DNA of 64,000 nucleotides from Methylobacterium gnaphalii (GCF_007992215.1 NZ_BJZV01000012.1:101444-165443), one strand, 5' to 3'. Shown: positions 54,801 through 64,000, counted from the stretch's first letter. Notes: a model not told the origin generated them from the sequence alone. Made by a program: numbers and translations.

Positions 54801-55309
54801 TCGACCTGGGACATCTTCTGCTGAACCACCGTCGCGGCGGAGTCATAGAGCTGGCCGGGCGATAAAGAATCCGAGGTAAGGCCTAGGATGAGGATCGGCG
54901 CGTCTGCCGGATTGAACTTCCGGTAGGTTGGGTTCTGCCGCAGAGCCGTCGGCAGGTCAGCGCGGGCTGCGTTGATCGCCGCCTGGACGTCGCGGGCGGC
55001 ACCGTCGATGTCGCGGTTCAGGCCAAAGAGCAGAATGATGCGCACAGTGCCGGTCGAGCTCGTCGATGTCATCTCATTGACATCGGCGATGATGCCGAGC
55101 CGGCGCTCCAGCGGAGCCGCCACCGTCGTTGCCATAGTCTCCGGCGAGGCGCCGGCCATCTGCGCCTGGACGAGGATGACGGGAAAATCGACCTGCGGCA
55201 GCGGCGCGACCGGCAGCTTAATGAATGCGAACAGGCCGGCCAAAAGAACGCCGATCGTAAGCAGCGTCGTGGCGATCGGGCGCCGGATGAACGGCTCCGA
55301 CACGTTCAC
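51869..55309 (-). CDS. mdtC: RND efflux permease, MdtC-like, with Ser/Ala/Thr-rich insertion
   Basis: A 1146-residue HAE1-type RND pump protein. Twelve membrane helices in the usual 1+5+1+5 arrangement are apparent, with the proton-relay Asp pair in [20 protein letters not shown] and the conserved MCARFLN and [13 protein letters not shown] motifs. About 100 residues longer than normal, because residues 773-883 of the second periplasmic loop are a low-complexity Ser/Ala/Thr/Gly-rich stretch. Its ATG overlaps the mdtB stop (ATGA). Pairs with MdtB as a heteromeric pump. Confidence 0.92.
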   Translation of the reverse strand: MNVSEPFIRRPIATTLLTIGVLLAGLFAFIKLPVAPLPQVDFPVILVQAQMAGASPETMATTVAAPLERRLGIIADVNEMTSTSSTGTVRIILLFGLNRDIDGAARDVQAAINAARADLPTALRQNPTYRKFNPADAPILILGLTSDSLSPGQLYDSAATVVQQKMSQVEGIGNVDIGGSSLPAVRVELDPTALFNYGIGLEGIRAALASANANSPKGDVVAGNRRYQLYANDQGRQAADYRDIVVAYRNGAGVRLSDVGQVEDSVEDKRNLGLVNGKPGVILFIYKQPNSNVVETVKRVKAAIPQIRAALPGDIDLDISGDRSATIRASLKETEETLLIAVGLVILVVFVFLRSGRATLIPAVAVPISIVGTFAAMYLCGFSLNILSLMALIIATGFVVDDAIVVLENIQRHIEAGKPRMEAALLGAREVGFTVISMSLSLVAVFLPILMMGGIVGRLFREFAVTLSLAILISLVVSLTTTPMMCARFLNAHDPAAKPRRSNIFVRVLEGGFEGLLRGYERSLGFALRHRRLVLLSVFVTIGLNVYLYVIVPKGFFPEQDTGQLMGGIQADQRISFQSMKEKLTRASAIVQADPAVDSIVGFTGGRGTNSANVFVGLKPLGERPSIDAVMARLRPKLSQVAGARLFLFSRQDLKMGGRQSFAQYQYALQADSAEELYTWAPKLVETLQKQTDLFADVTSDQQEGGLESRIIIDRPTAYRYGITPDKIDQTLYDAFGQRQVSTIYNPLNQYHVVMEIAPRYLQSPETLKMIYVSTSGGNARGSATTNAVAGTVTGPTAASTSSNATPSASSTGSGAMTGASNALSGAPAPGAASSTVASSAGADSTSTGTDASSVASDSARNAASNAIAASKGGASSSAPVSSAKETMVPLSAFARFEQGTAPVQVSHQGLFVATTVSFNLAPGKSLSDATNAIEKAMQELRMPATIHGEFSGAAKNYQESASRQPLLILGALLAVYAVLGILYESYVHPITILSTLPSAGIGAVLALLATGTEFTLIALIAVFLLIGIVKKNAILMIDFALDAERTRGASPADAIYEACLLRFRPIMMTTAAALLGAAPLVLAVGEGAELRRPLGIAIIGGLIVSQILTLYTTPVVYLYLDRLRHWALNRRSRRAGGGAAPFPAE

Positions 55310-58300
55310 GGCAGCGCCTCGCCCGCGCGGAAGCCGCCCTCACGCCGGCCCGTCAACCGTCGCTCCAGCCGGTCGAAGGCAAGATAGATTACCGGCGTCG
55401 TGAACAGTGTCAGCACCTGACTGACGATGAGGCCGCCAGCGATGACAATGCCAAGCGGCTGGCGCAACTCGGACCCAACGCCGGTGCCGAGGATCAACGG
55501 CACCGCCGCGAACAGGGCCGCGAAGGTGGTCATCATGATAGGGCGGAAACGCAGTAGGCACGCCTCGTAGATCGCATCGCGTGGGGCCATTCCCTCCTCG
55601 CGCTCAGCCTGAAGCGCGAAGTCGATCATCATGATCGCGTTCTTCTTCACGATGCCGATCAGGAGCACGATGCCGATGATGGCGATGATGTCGAGCGAAA
55701 GTCCGAACAGCATCAGTCCGAGCAGTGCGCCGATCCCAGCCGAGGGCAGCGTCGAGAGAATTGTGATCGGGTGGATGAAGCTCTCGTAGAGCACGCCGAG
55801 CACGATGTAGACGGTGACAATCGCGGCGAGGATCAGGAAGAGCTCGTTGGAGAGCGCCGCCTGGAAGGCGAAGACAGAGCCCTGCGGCACTACGTTGAAG
55901 CTCGCCGGCAGCCCGATCTCCTTGCGCGTCTTCTCGATGGCATCGACCGCCTGTCCGAGGGCCGCCCCGGGCGCTAGGTTGAACGAGACGGTGGTCGCCG
56001 GAAACTGACCGAGATGGCCGACGAGCAGCGGCGCGCGACGCTCATCGATCCTGGCGATCGCCGAGAGCGGCACCTGTCCTGAAGCAGCGGTGGAGGACGG
56101 TAGGTAAAGTTTCTTCAGCGAGTCCAGCGTCGTGTGTAGCGCGGGATCGGCCTCAAGAATCACCCGATACTGGTTTGATTGCGAGAAGATCGTCGAGATG
56201 ATGCGCTGGCCGAAAGCATCGTAGAGCGCGTTGTCGACCGAAGCCGGCGTGATGCCATAGCGGCCGGCGGTCGCCCGGTCGATGGTCACATAGGCCGCGA
56301 GACCGTTGCCCTGGTAGTCACTGGTCACGTCGGCGAGCAAAGGTGAAGCTTGCAGCGCGTCGACGAAGCGTGGAACCCAGGTTTCGAACTCGGACAGGTT
56401 CGGATTCTCCAGGATGACTTGGTACTGAGTCGCCGAAACCGCTGTGTCGATGGTCAGGTCTTGGACCGGCTGCATGTAGAGGCGAACGCCGGCAACCTCG
56501 CGCGTCGCCAGGTTGAGACGCCGGATGACGTCGCTGGCGCTCGCCGAACGCTCGGCCCGCGGCTTCAGATTGATGAGCATGCGGCCGGAATTGAGGGTGA
56601 CGTTCTGCCCGTCGACTCCGATGAACGAGGACAGGTTGGCGACGTCAGGATCCTTCAACACGACGTCGGCGAGTTGCTGCTGGCGCTCCGCCATCGCCGC
56701 ATACGACACGCTCTGGTCAGCCTGGGAGATACCCTGGATGACGCCCGTATCCTGGACCGGGAAGAATCCCTTCGGGATCACCACGAAAAGGTACGCGGTG
56801 AGCGCGATCGTGCCGACAGTGACGATCAGCGTGAGACCCTGATTGGCGAGCACCACGCGCAGCGCGCGGCCATAGGCTGCGATGGTCCCCTCGGTCAGCC
56901 TGCGCCCGGCGCGGCCGATGAAACCTTTGCGCCGCTGGCCGTGCACCTCGGGCTTGAGGAGACGCGCGCACATCATCGGCACCAGGGTCAGTGAGACGAA
57001 GGCAGAGATGACGATGGTGGCGGCGAGCGTGATCGCGAATTCGTGGAAGAGCCGACCGACGACATCTCCCATGAACAGGAGCGGGATCAGCACCGCGATC
57101 AGTGACACGGTCAGCGACACAATGGTGAAGCCGATCTCGCGGCTGCCCTTCATCGCAGCCTCGAGCGGCGAGTCACCCTCCTCAACGTGGCGGGCGATGT
57201 TCTCGATGACCACGATCGCATCGTCGACGACGAAGCCGGTGGCGATGGTCAGCGCCATCAGGGAGAGGTTGTCGAGGGAGAAGCCCCAGACGCTCATTGC
57301 CGCCAGCGCGCCGACGAGGGAAAGCGGCACCGACAGGCTAGGAATGATCGTCGCGGAAACGCTGCGTAGGAACAGGAAAATCACCATCACGACTAGTGCG
57401 ATGGCGAGCAGCAGCTCGAACTGGACGTCCTCCACTGAAGCTCGGATCGTGATCGTGCGGTCGGTGAGAAGCGCGATGCCTACGGCCGCCGGCATGCTGG
57501 CCTGCAGCTGAGGCAGCAAGGCCTTGATCTTGTCGACTGTGTCGATGACATTCGCGCCCGGCTGGCGCTGGATGTTGAGGATGACGGCGGGCGTCCGGTC
57601 CATCCAGGCACCGAGCCTAGTGTTTTCAGCGCCATCAATCACCTCGGCGACGTCCGACAGGTGCACCGGCGAGCCGTTCTTGTAGGCGATGATTGCGCTC
57701 GAATAGACGGCCGGGTCGCGGACCTGATCGTTGGCGTTGATCGTGTAGGACTGGGTCGGCCCGTCGATATTACCCTTCGGCGTGTTGACGTTGAGGTTCG
57801 CGATCGTAGTGCGCAGGTCGTCGATATTCAGCCCATAGGCGGCGAGCGCCAGGGAGTTAAATCGCACTCGCACCGCCGGCCGCTGACCGCCGCCCATACT
57901 GACAAGGCCGACGCCAGCCACCTGGGAGATCTTCTGGGCGAGCCTTGTCTCGGCGAGGTCGCGCACCTGCGTCAGCGGCATCGTCGCCGAGGTCAGGGCG
58001 AGCGTCAGGATCGGCGCATCGGCCGGATTGACCTTGGCGTAGACCGGCGGCGCGGGCAGATCCGAGGGTAGGAGGTTGCCGGCCGCATTGATCGCCGCCT
58101 GAACCGATTGCTCGGCGATGTCGAGAGAAATGTCGAGGCTGAACTGCAGAGTGATGACCGACGCACCGGCCGAGCTCTGCGAGGACATCTGGCTGAGATT
58201 GGCCATCTGGCCGAACTGCCGCTCCAGCGGTGCCGTGACGGCCGAGGTCATCACCTCGGGGCTCGCTCCTGGATAAAAGGTCTGCACCTGGATTGTCGGG

Positions 58301-58425
58301 TAGTCGACGGCGGGTAGCGCCGAAACCGGAAGGCCAACATAGGAGACCATGCCGACGATCAGGATCGCCAGCATCAGCAGCGTCGTCGCCACGGGACGGA
58401 GGATGAAAATACGCGACGGGTTCAT
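55306..58425 (-). CDS. mdtB: RND efflux permease, MdtB-like
   Basis: A 1039-residue HAE1-type RND protein of normal size. [20 protein letters not shown] carries the proton-relay Asp pair; [12 protein letters not shown] and [20 protein letters not shown] are further signatures. It overlaps mdtC by four bases and follows the adaptor gene after an 83-bp gap containing a strong hairpin. MdtB and MdtC type pumps assemble as B2C trimers that export bile salts, novobiocin-like drugs and metals in E. coli; substrates here are unknown. Confidence 0.94.
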   Translation of the reverse strand: MNPSRIFILRPVATTLLMLAILIVGMVSYVGLPVSALPAVDYPTIQVQTFYPGASPEVMTSAVTAPLERQFGQMANLSQMSSQSSAGASVITLQFSLDISLDIAEQSVQAAINAAGNLLPSDLPAPPVYAKVNPADAPILTLALTSATMPLTQVRDLAETRLAQKISQVAGVGLVSMGGGQRPAVRVRFNSLALAAYGLNIDDLRTTIANLNVNTPKGNIDGPTQSYTINANDQVRDPAVYSSAIIAYKNGSPVHLSDVAEVIDGAENTRLGAWMDRTPAVILNIQRQPGANVIDTVDKIKALLPQLQASMPAAVGIALLTDRTITIRASVEDVQFELLLAIALVVMVIFLFLRSVSATIIPSLSVPLSLVGALAAMSVWGFSLDNLSLMALTIATGFVVDDAIVVIENIARHVEEGDSPLEAAMKGSREIGFTIVSLTVSLIAVLIPLLFMGDVVGRLFHEFAITLAATIVISAFVSLTLVPMMCARLLKPEVHGQRRKGFIGRAGRRLTEGTIAAYGRALRVVLANQGLTLIVTVGTIALTAYLFVVIPKGFFPVQDTGVIQGISQADQSVSYAAMAERQQQLADVVLKDPDVANLSSFIGVDGQNVTLNSGRMLINLKPRAERSASASDVIRRLNLATREVAGVRLYMQPVQDLTIDTAVSATQYQVILENPNLSEFETWVPRFVDALQASPLLADVTSDYQGNGLAAYVTIDRATAGRYGITPASVDNALYDAFGQRIISTIFSQSNQYRVILEADPALHTTLDSLKKLYLPSSTAASGQVPLSAIARIDERRAPLLVGHLGQFPATTVSFNLAPGAALGQAVDAIEKTRKEIGLPASFNVVPQGSVFAFQAALSNELFLILAAIVTVYIVLGVLYESFIHPITILSTLPSAGIGALLGLMLFGLSLDIIAIIGIVLLIGIVKKNAIMMIDFALQAEREEGMAPRDAIYEACLLRFRPIMMTTFAALFAAVPLILGTGVGSELRQPLGIVIAGGLIVSQVLTLFTTPVIYLAFDRLERRLTGRREGGFRAGEALP

Positions 58426-58449
58426 GGCGTGTGCCTACCGCGTAGCGAT

Positions 58450-58487
58450 GCTCATTCTCTCCCCCTGCAGGCGGGGAGAGAATGAGC
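58450..58487. repeat. Perfect hairpin in the mdtA-mdtB gap
   Basis: GCTCATTCTCTCCCC (58450-58464) and GGGGAGAGAATGAGC (58473-58487) are exact 15-bp inverted arms around an eight-base loop. No T run follows. Could attenuate or stabilise the operon mRNA, or be a REP-like unit; compare 4198-4251. Confidence 0.75.
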
Positions 58488-58508
58488 GCGAGGCCGTCGC
58501 GCGTCCCA

Positions 58509-59930
58509 TCACTGAGCCTTCTGTCGGCCGCGCCGATGCGAGTGCTCGCCGCCTTGTGTCTGCACGGCATCGCCCTGGCCGTCAGGGGCCTTGCCGCCGT
58601 CCGTCTTGCCGGCGCTGCCCGTCTCGGCCAGCTGCGAGGCAGCGGTTCCTGCAGCGGCCTTATCACCCGGCGCACCACCTGCCTTGGCCTGCGTTCCACC
58701 GGAAGTGATCCGCACGGCTGCCCCCTCTCGCAGGCGGTCGGTGCCGTCCGTGACGACCCGGTCGCCCGGCTTGAGGCCCGTGGTGACGACTGTGCGGGAA
58801 CCGTCAGTCTCGCCTACTGTGATCGGGCGCACCGTGACCTTGTCGTCGCCTTGCATCAGGTAAACGTAGGCGCCGGGCGTGCCCCGCAGGATCGCTGAGG
58901 TCGGGACGACGGTGGCGTCCTTAATCGTGTCGACCGTCAGTTTTGCGTTGACGAACTGGTTCGGAAACAGCGTCTCATCGTCGTTCTGAAACAGTGCGCG
59001 TAGCTTCACCGTGCCGGTGGTGACGTCGATCTGGTTGTCGATCGTGTCGAGGGACCCAGTGGCGATCTCATGCTGGTCGCCACGGTCGTAGGCGCGTACC
59101 GTCAGCTTGGCGCCGGCGCGGATACGTTTCATCACTTGAGCGACGTCATCCTCCGGCAGCGTGAACAGCACCGAGATCGGATGGAGTTGTGTCACCACTA
59201 CAATATTGGTGGAGCCGGCCGAGATGTAGTTGCCCTGATCAACCTGGCGCAGGCCGACCCGGCCCTCCACGGGTGACGTAATGCGGGCATAGGCGATGTT
59301 GAGCTTCTGTTGATCGACCATGGCCTGGTCGGCAGCGACCGTGCCCTCATTCTGCTTCACCAGAGCGGCCTGCGTGTCGACGTTCTGCTTCGAGATCGAA
59401 TCCTGGCGGTTCAGGGTCTGATAGCGCTGCAGGTCGAGCTTGGCATTCTGAAGCAGGGCCTGATCCCGCGCGAGCTGGCCCTGGTTCTGCGCGAGCAGGG
59501 CTTCGTAGGGACGCGGGTCGACCTGGGCAAGATAATCGCCCTTCTTGACCGTTTGCCCCTCGCGGAAGCCGATATCCAACAAGTAGCCGCTGATCTGCGA
59601 ACGAACCGTCACCGTGGCGAGCGGCGTTACGGTGCCGAGCCCCTGGAGAACGATCGGCATATCGCCAACCGATGCGGTGGCGATCCCTACGGCCTGGGCA
59701 ATGTCGCCGCCCCCATGGCGACCGCCACCGCGGCCATGCTTCGTCGCCGCGACTCCCTCGGGCACACGCTTGGCGTCGTACATACGATGTGCGACTGCGC
59801 CCGCTAATCCGAGTAAAACGAGCAGCAGCATCCAGCGCCCGGCTCGACTGCGCCGGCGGGTCTTCGGGGCGGGAACCTGCTCCGGATATTCCCGTGCGGT
59901 CTCCCTGCGGATCGGCGAACTCTCGTTCAT
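58509..59930 (-). CDS. mdtA: RND efflux periplasmic adaptor, MdtA-like
   Basis: A 473-residue membrane-fusion protein. A cytoplasmic start with basic residues and one membrane anchor (WMLLLVLLGLAGAVAHRM) precede the lipoyl/coiled-coil/beta-barrel core: VRSQISGYLLDIGFREGQTV, IASPV-type motif in YARITSPVEGRVGLRQVDQG and VVPTSAILRGTPGAYVYL. The C-terminal 60 residues are Gly/Ala-rich and end in HRRGRQKAQ. It is the first gene of the mdtABC operon and links the inner-membrane pump to the outer-membrane channel. Confidence 0.94.
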   Translation of the reverse strand: MNESSPIRRETAREYPEQVPAPKTRRRSRAGRWMLLLVLLGLAGAVAHRMYDAKRVPEGVAATKHGRGGGRHGGGDIAQAVGIATASVGDMPIVLQGLGTVTPLATVTVRSQISGYLLDIGFREGQTVKKGDYLAQVDPRPYEALLAQNQGQLARDQALLQNAKLDLQRYQTLNRQDSISKQNVDTQAALVKQNEGTVAADQAMVDQQKLNIAYARITSPVEGRVGLRQVDQGNYISAGSTNIVVVTQLHPISVLFTLPEDDVAQVMKRIRAGAKLTVRAYDRGDQHEIATGSLDTIDNQIDVTTGTVKLRALFQNDDETLFPNQFVNAKLTVDTIKDATVVPTSAILRGTPGAYVYLMQGDDKVTVRPITVGETDGSRTVVTTGLKPGDRVVTDGTDRLREGAAVRITSGGTQAKAGGAPGDKAAAGTAASQLAETGSAGKTDGGKAPDGQGDAVQTQGGEHSHRRGRQKAQ

Positions 59931-60286
59931 CCTCGTCTCAATCAGATCGTCGCGTCGAAACCGTCTTCGCTCCGATTGTCCCTATACCGTGAACCGGACT
60001 GCGCTTTCGCCCAACGGACGAAGACTAACGGATCACAGCCTCCGTCCCGATCCATTCCGATCCGCTGGAGACTGGCGAACAGGCGTAGGCTTCGAGATGG
60101 GAAGCGCTCATCGCAAAAGCACGCGAACGGTGTCTCGGCAATGCGTCGTGAGTACGGCGTGCAGGTTTCCCGGATGTTGCTGAGCGCGGCGGGCTTTTCG
60201 GAGAAGCGATGTCGCATGGCAACATGTTCAGCGTGTACGCGCGAAGCACCCTGCGACGACAGGACAGGGGGCAGCGCCCGAAACGC

Positions 60287-60318
60287 AAAGAGGCCGCCGT
60301 GCGGGACGGCAGCCTCTT
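60287..60318. terminator. Hairpin in the long region upstream of mdtA
   Basis: AAAGAGGC-C-GCCGT (60287-60300) pairs with ACGGC-A-GCCTCTT (60306-60318). Neither side has a long U tract, but the stem is strong. It could end transcripts that cross this 644-bp gap in either direction or act as an attenuator for mdtABC. Confidence 0.5.
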
Positions 60319-60410
60319 CGCTACAACCGAGCCGGCGACCACATGCAGGGAACGAGGGGGCGGAGTTCTCTACAGGCGGTCGCCGGTCGGCCGTGGGTTC
60401 AGAGTTATCT

Positions 60411-60444
60411 CACGACTGATGATTGTCAACATTCGTCAGTCGTG
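60411..60444. promoter_or_regulatory. Inverted repeat overlapping a possible minus-strand promoter
   Basis: CACGACTGA (60411-60419) and TCAGTCGTG (60436-60444) are perfect 9-bp inverted arms around 16 bp. On the minus strand a TTGACA box lies inside the repeat with TAACTC 16 bp further on. This looks like an operator-promoter overlap that could drive mdtABC with a long leader; the regulator is not visible nearby. Confidence 0.5.
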
Positions 60445-60574
60445 CTGGATGCCAGGGCTCGAAGTCGTGTGCGTTCCCGCACGTTTCGCCATGATATCCC
60501 TGCGTGGTATCCGCTTCTTGTCTTGACGCCGTGGACATTGCGACAGGTGTCGTCACCGCTCTGATTTGCCGTAT

Positions 60575-61717
60575 ATGAATCCCGTCTTCGCCGATCTTCC
60601 CGTCACGGTCTTCGAGACGATGTCGCGGCTCGCCCGCGAGCACGGCGCGGTCAATCTCGGCCAGGGGTTTCCCGACGATCCGGGTCCGGACGACGTCCGC
60701 GAGGTGGCTGCCAAGGCCCTGCGCGACGGCTACAACCAGTACCCGCCGATGATGGGCCTGGCCTCGCTCCGCTCGGCGATCGCGGCCCATTACGGCCGCC
60801 ACCAGGGCCTCGACCTCGACCCCGAGACGGAGGTGATGGTCACCTCGGGCGCCACCGAGGCTCTGGCCGGCGCGATCTTCGCGCTGATCCAGCCCGGCGA
60901 CGAGGTCGTGCTGTTCGAGCCGATGTACGACGCCTACCTGCCGCTGGTGCGCCGGGCCGGTGGCATTCCGCGCTTCGTGACGCTGAAGCCGCCGCATTTC
61001 CGGCTGGAGGACGAGGCGCTCGCGGCAGCGTTCTCGGACCGCACCCGGCTCATCATCCTCAACAATCCGTTGAACCCGTCGGCCACGGTCTTCGGCGAGA
61101 CCGATCTGTCGCTGCTCGCGGAGTACTGCCAGAGATTCGACGCCCTCGCGCTCTGCGACGAGGTCTGGGAGCACGTGATGTTCGACGGCTCCCGGCACGT
61201 TCCGCTGATGGCGCTGCCGGGCATGCGCGAGCGAACGATCAAGGTCGGCTCCGCAGGCAAGATCTTCAGCCTCACAGGCTGGAAGGTCGGCTTCGTGATG
61301 GCCGCTCCGGGGCTGATGCGGGTGCTTGCCCGCGCCCACCAGTTCCTGACCTTCACCACGCCGCCGAACCTGCAGGAGGCGGCAGCCTACGGCCTGGGGA
61401 AGGACGAGGCCTACTTCATCGGCATGCGCGCCGGGCTCGCCCGCTCACGCGACCGTCTGGCGAAGGGCCTGTCAGCCCTCGGCTTCACGGTGCTGCCCAG
61501 CGCCGCGACCTATTTCCTCAGCATCGACATCGGCGAGGACGACGACGTCGCCTTCTGCGAGCGGCTGGTGCGCGAGAACGGCGTCGCGGCGATTCCGGTG
61601 AGCGCCTTCTACGAGACCGGACGGGTCAGAAACCTCGTGCGCTTCTGCTTCGCCAAGACCGACGCGACACTCGATGCAGCCCTCGACCGGCTGTCGCGCC
61701 GCGCGAGCGCCGCCTGA
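60575..61717 (+). CDS. PLP-dependent aminotransferase (class I; YbdL/kynurenine aminotransferase-like)
   Basis: A 380-residue fold-type I aminotransferase. K229 in SAGKIFSLTGWKVGF is the PLP-binding Lys; NNPLNPSATVF, EVMVTSGATEALAGAIFAL and the C-terminal Arg region RVRNLVRFCFAKTD are class signatures. The wording is closest to the methionine/kynurenine aminotransferases (MFEPMYDAYLPLVRRAGG-like segment, TTPPNLQEAAAYGL). ATG at 60575; a TTG nine bases earlier is also in frame. It is followed after 66 bp by a DUF4112 gene in the same direction. Confidence 0.93.
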   Translation: MNPVFADLPVTVFETMSRLAREHGAVNLGQGFPDDPGPDDVREVAAKALRDGYNQYPPMMGLASLRSAIAAHYGRHQGLDLDPETEVMVTSGATEALAGAIFALIQPGDEVVLFEPMYDAYLPLVRRAGGIPRFVTLKPPHFRLEDEALAAAFSDRTRLIILNNPLNPSATVFGETDLSLLAEYCQRFDALALCDEVWEHVMFDGSRHVPLMALPGMRERTIKVGSAGKIFSLTGWKVGFVMAAPGLMRVLARAHQFLTFTTPPNLQEAAAYGLGKDEAYFIGMRAGLARSRDRLAKGLSALGFTVLPSAATYFLSIDIGEDDDVAFCERLVRENGVAAIPVSAFYETGRVRNLVRFCFAKTDATLDAALDRLSRRASAA

Positions 61718-61783
61718 TGAAATTTTCCGCGAGCAACGGTCGCTTCCTTGCCGCCGGGGGGCCGGCGGACCACATGCTCTGGC

Positions 61784-62251
61784 ATGAGCGCTGCACACAC
61801 GCCCCGCCATCCGCACGTCTTCGCCGAGCCCTTCGGCTCGGCCGAGCTGAGCCGCTTCACCGATACTGGGCCGGAGGCCAGCCTCCGGCGCCTGGAGCAG
61901 ATCGCGCATCTGATGGACACGGCCTTCGTGTTGCCGGGCATCAACCGGCGAGTCGGCCTCGATGCGGTGATGGGTCTCGTGCCGGTGATCGGCGACATCG
62001 CGGGCGTCGCGATCGCCTCCTACATCGTCTACGAGGCGAAGCGACTCGGCGCGCCGCGCTGGCTGATCGCGCGCATGGCGGCGAACGTGGCCTTCGACGG
62101 CCTCGTCGGTGCGGTGCCGGTGGCCGGCGACCTCTTCGATGCGGCCTTCAAGGCCAATCGCCGCAACGTCCAGCTGCTACGCCGGCATCTCGAGAAGAAA
62201 GGCAACTTGCGGCCGAGCGAGATCGAGGGCACGGCAACGCGGCTCGATTGA
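61784..62251 (+). CDS. DUF4112 family membrane-associated protein
   Basis: A 155-residue protein. After a polar N-terminus come LEQIAHLMDTAFVLPGINRR, GLDAVMGLVPVIGDIAGVAI and NVAFDGLVGAVPVAGDLFDA, the two GLVPVxGD-type hydrophobic repeats that define DUF4112, and FKANRRNVQLLRRHLEKK. Function unknown. The ATG at 61784 is the best start. It lies 28 bp upstream of the YejE-type gene, so they may be co-transcribed. Confidence 0.88.
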   Translation: MSAAHTPRHPHVFAEPFGSAELSRFTDTGPEASLRRLEQIAHLMDTAFVLPGINRRVGLDAVMGLVPVIGDIAGVAIASYIVYEAKRLGAPRWLIARMAANVAFDGLVGAVPVAGDLFDAAFKANRRNVQLLRRHLEKKGNLRPSEIEGTATRLD

Positions 62252-62279
62252 GCGCTGTCATCACCGGGGCCGTGACGTC

Positions 62280-63482
62280 ATGAACGAGGTGCCGCGCCCG
62301 CAAGTCGACGCGGTCCCCACGACTGCGCCCGACAACGCGCCGCAGATTCAGGCCTTGCCGCCGGAGACTCGGCGCGGGCTCTCGCCGCTCAACAGGCGCC
62401 GCGTCGCGAACTTCTGGCGGAACAAGCGCGGCTCCTGGTCCGCCGTGATCTTCGTCGCGCTGTTCGTGATCAGCCTGTTCGCGGAGTTCATCGCCAACGA
62501 CAAGCCGATCTTCGTCTCCTACAAGGGCGAGTGGCTCTGGCCGGTCTTCGTCGACTACCCGGACGAGAAGTTCGGCGGCTTCCTGGCGCAGACCGACTAC
62601 CGCGCTCCCGAGACCCGGAAAGAGATCGAGGAGAACGGCTGGGCGGTCTGGCCGCCGATCCCCTATTCCTACAACACCTTCATGAGCGACCTGCCGACGC
62701 CGTCGCCCTCCCCGCCCACCTGGAACCTGACCGACGAGCAGTGCCGCCCCGTCGCAGAACGGGCCGGCGTGGAGGCGAAGGGCCGCCCGCTCGGCTGTCG
62801 TGACATCGAGAAGCACTGGCTCGGCACCGACAATGCCTCGCGCGACGTCCTCGCCCGCGTGATCTACGGCTTCCGCATCTCGGTGCTGTTCGGGCTGATG
62901 CTGGCGGCGGTTTCGTCGGTGATCGGCGTGATCGCCGGCGCGGTGCAGGGCTATTTCGGCGGCTGGACCGACCTGATCTTTCAGCGCGCCATCGAGATCT
63001 GGAGCGCGGTGCCGACGCTCTACCTGATCATCATCATGTCAGCCTTCCTGGCCCCAAGCTTCTTCACGCTGCTCGGCATCCTGACGCTGTTCGCCTGGAC
63101 GGCCCTGGTCGGGGTGGTGCGCGCCGAGTTCCTGCGCGCGCGGAACTTCGAATATGTGCGCGCGGCGCGCGCGCTCGGCCTCTCCAACATCGCGATCATG
63201 ACCCGCCACCTGCTGCCGAACGCCATGGTGGCCACCCTGACCTTCCTGCCGTTCATCCTGAACGGCTCGATCACGACCCTGACCTCACTGGACTTCCTCG
63301 GGTTCGGCCTGCCGCCGGGCTCGGCCTCGCTCGGCGAGCTGTTGGCGCAGGGCAAGGACAACATCAACGCGCCCTGGCTCGGGCTGACCGGGTTCTTCGT
63401 CGTTTCGGCGATGCTGAGCCTGCTGGTATTTGCCGGCGAAGCGGTTCGGGATGCCTTCGATCCGCGTAAAACCTTTGCATAA
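62280..63482 (+). CDS. yejE: Oligopeptide ABC transporter permease, YejE type
   Basis: A 400-residue permease. One membrane helix (SAVIFVALFVISLFAEFIAN) follows a cytoplasmic start; a periplasmic segment of about 120 residues with FVSYKGEWLWPVFVDYPDEK is typical of YejE; then the permease domain (about 200-395) with the EAA loop FEYVRAARALGLSNIAIMTR. In related genomes yejA and yejB lie upstream and yejF downstream; none is here. The ATG at 62280 is chosen by family length although the ribosome binding site is weak. The gene is the last one with normal GC content in the window. Confidence 0.9.
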   Translation: MNEVPRPQVDAVPTTAPDNAPQIQALPPETRRGLSPLNRRRVANFWRNKRGSWSAVIFVALFVISLFAEFIANDKPIFVSYKGEWLWPVFVDYPDEKFGGFLAQTDYRAPETRKEIEENGWAVWPPIPYSYNTFMSDLPTPSPSPPTWNLTDEQCRPVAERAGVEAKGRPLGCRDIEKHWLGTDNASRDVLARVIYGFRISVLFGLMLAAVSSVIGVIAGAVQGYFGGWTDLIFQRAIEIWSAVPTLYLIIIMSAFLAPSFFTLLGILTLFAWTALVGVVRAEFLRARNFEYVRAARALGLSNIAIMTRHLLPNAMVATLTFLPFILNGSITTLTSLDFLGFGLPPGSASLGELLAQGKDNINAPWLGLTGFFVVSAMLSLLVFAGEAVRDAFDPRKTFA

Positions 63483-63503
63483 GATCATAGAAAATCTATT
63501 TTG

Positions 63504-63947
63504 TTACTGATAATCTATGCTTTTGATTCTGCGATCTAACTCTGATTTTGCGTGCTCAATCCTCGCGTTGCAGGCGTCCAGGTCGAGGAAGCAGTTGAGC
63601 GGAATGTACGCATCTTTCCTCGAAAGCAGCTCATCAGTTAGAGCGTTCCAGATCTGTAATTCTCCGTTCAAAAAATAATCTCTGATAAATCTCTCGATTT
63701 CTATCAAATGTCTAGCAGCTGCCACCGAGCCGTCGTCTTCTAGAAAAACTCCCTGAGTTACGTCAAACAACAATCTTTCATCTTGAAAATTTAAAGAAAA
63801 CCGAATCTCGAACAGCGAGTCTGCCGATCTATAAAATAGTTTAATAACACCATCGTCGAGCGCAATTCCTGTCGCAGACATATTCTCCATTGAACCATAG
63901 GGTGGACATTCCCTCAGCCGAACACAAATATCCGGCAATTCAATCAT
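63504..63947 (-). CDS. AT-rich 147-residue protein, possible immunity protein
   Basis: A 147-residue acidic soluble protein without signal peptide or membrane segment. Central beta-rich stretch (VIKLFYRSADSLFEIRFSLN) and C-terminal helices (NARIEHAKSELDRRIKSIDY). Its base composition is far more AT-rich than everything else in the window, pointing to acquisition by transfer. The ATG at 63947 overlaps the stop of an upstream gene as ATGA. Small acidic proteins coupled this way behind a larger gene are typical immunity proteins of polymorphic toxin or contact-dependent inhibition systems; no family is recognised, so this stays a guess. Confidence 0.6.
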   Translation of the reverse strand: MIELPDICVRLRECPPYGSMENMSATGIALDDGVIKLFYRSADSLFEIRFSLNFQDERLLFDVTQGVFLEDDGSVAAARHLIEIERFIRDYFLNGELQIWNALTDELLSRKDAYIPLNCFLDLDACNARIEHAKSELDRRIKSIDYQ

Positions 63948-64000
63948 TTTGTCAGGTTGACCTTTTTCATTCCTCCCAATCTGTTCGATGAGTTCGGCGC
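63944..64000 (-). CDS. C-terminal end of an unknown gene (partial, possible toxin)
   Basis: Read on the minus strand from the window edge, an open frame encodes APNSSNRLGGMKKVNLTK and stops at 63944-63946, overlapping the next start codon (ATGA). Only 18 residues are visible, so the identity is unknown; the coupling with a small acidic downstream gene suggests the end of a toxin-type protein. Confidence 0.5.
   Translation of the reverse strand, partial: APNSSNRLGGMKKVNLTK

Larger units (their letters stand above)
59931..60574. other. Long intergenic region between mdtA and the aminotransferase gene
   Basis: 644 bp with no supported gene. Holds the hairpin at 60287-60318, the inverted repeat at 60411-60444 and a short palindrome CGACAGGTGTCG at 60541-60552 just before the aminotransferase start. 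Open frames here lack ribosome binding sites and family features. Confidence 0.6.

Noticed and set aside
60025..60342. Minus-strand frame of 105 codons upstream of mdtA
   Set aside because: It runs through a terminator-like hairpin, is Ser/Arg/Pro-rich, and has no ribosome binding site.

Overview
The window is about 64 kb of GC-rich chromosome from an alphaproteobacterium of the order Hyphomicrobiales (Rhizobiales), most like Methylobacterium/Methylorubrum. This is inferred from codon use and protein sequence style, the dcw cluster order ending in ftsZ-lpxC-bamD-recN, paired cspA paralogues, a DUF6481-like protein, a NepR-like protein and a probable Irr-type iron box. No database search was possible. 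There is no tRNA, rRNA, CRISPR array, prophage or recognisable transposase.

Left end (1-5.6 kb, minus strand): a phosphate operon pstS-pstC-pstA-pstB-phoU-phoB. It has a triple Pho box with 11-bp spacing upstream of pstS; phoB runs off the window edge. Two small genes follow, one of which carries a NepR-type anti-sigma signature.

Centre-left (6.4-31.5 kb, minus strand): one long division and cell-wall cluster read from right to left: rsmH-ftsL-ftsI-murE-murF-mraY-murD, then ftsW-murG-murC-murB-ddl-ftsQ-ftsA-ftsZ, then lpxC, bamD and recN. A soluble PAS-PAS chemotaxis receptor is inserted in the opposite direction between ftsW and murD. mraZ is absent from its usual place at the head of the cluster; the RNase P RNA gene lies there instead.

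Middle (32.4-44.5 kb): a tiny helix-turn-helix protein, a glyoxalase, aminopeptidase N, an HD-GYP protein, a large PAS histidine kinase, then a stress block (dps with an Irr-like box, small proteins, two cspA copies that share a leader element). A LysR regulator and a tautomerase are divergent around a perfect 9-bp inverted repeat.

Right (44.5-64 kb): a Pat-type acyl-CoA-synthetase/GNAT fusion with a palindromic repeat element inside its reading frame, a membrane-anchored Mrr-like nuclease convergent with zwf, an MdtABC-type RND efflux operon with its outer-membrane factor, an aminotransferase, a DUF4112 protein and a YejE-type permease without its usual partners. The last 0.5 kb is AT-rich and holds an ATGA-coupled pair of unknown genes that looks like the end of a toxin gene followed by its immunity gene; the window ends inside it.
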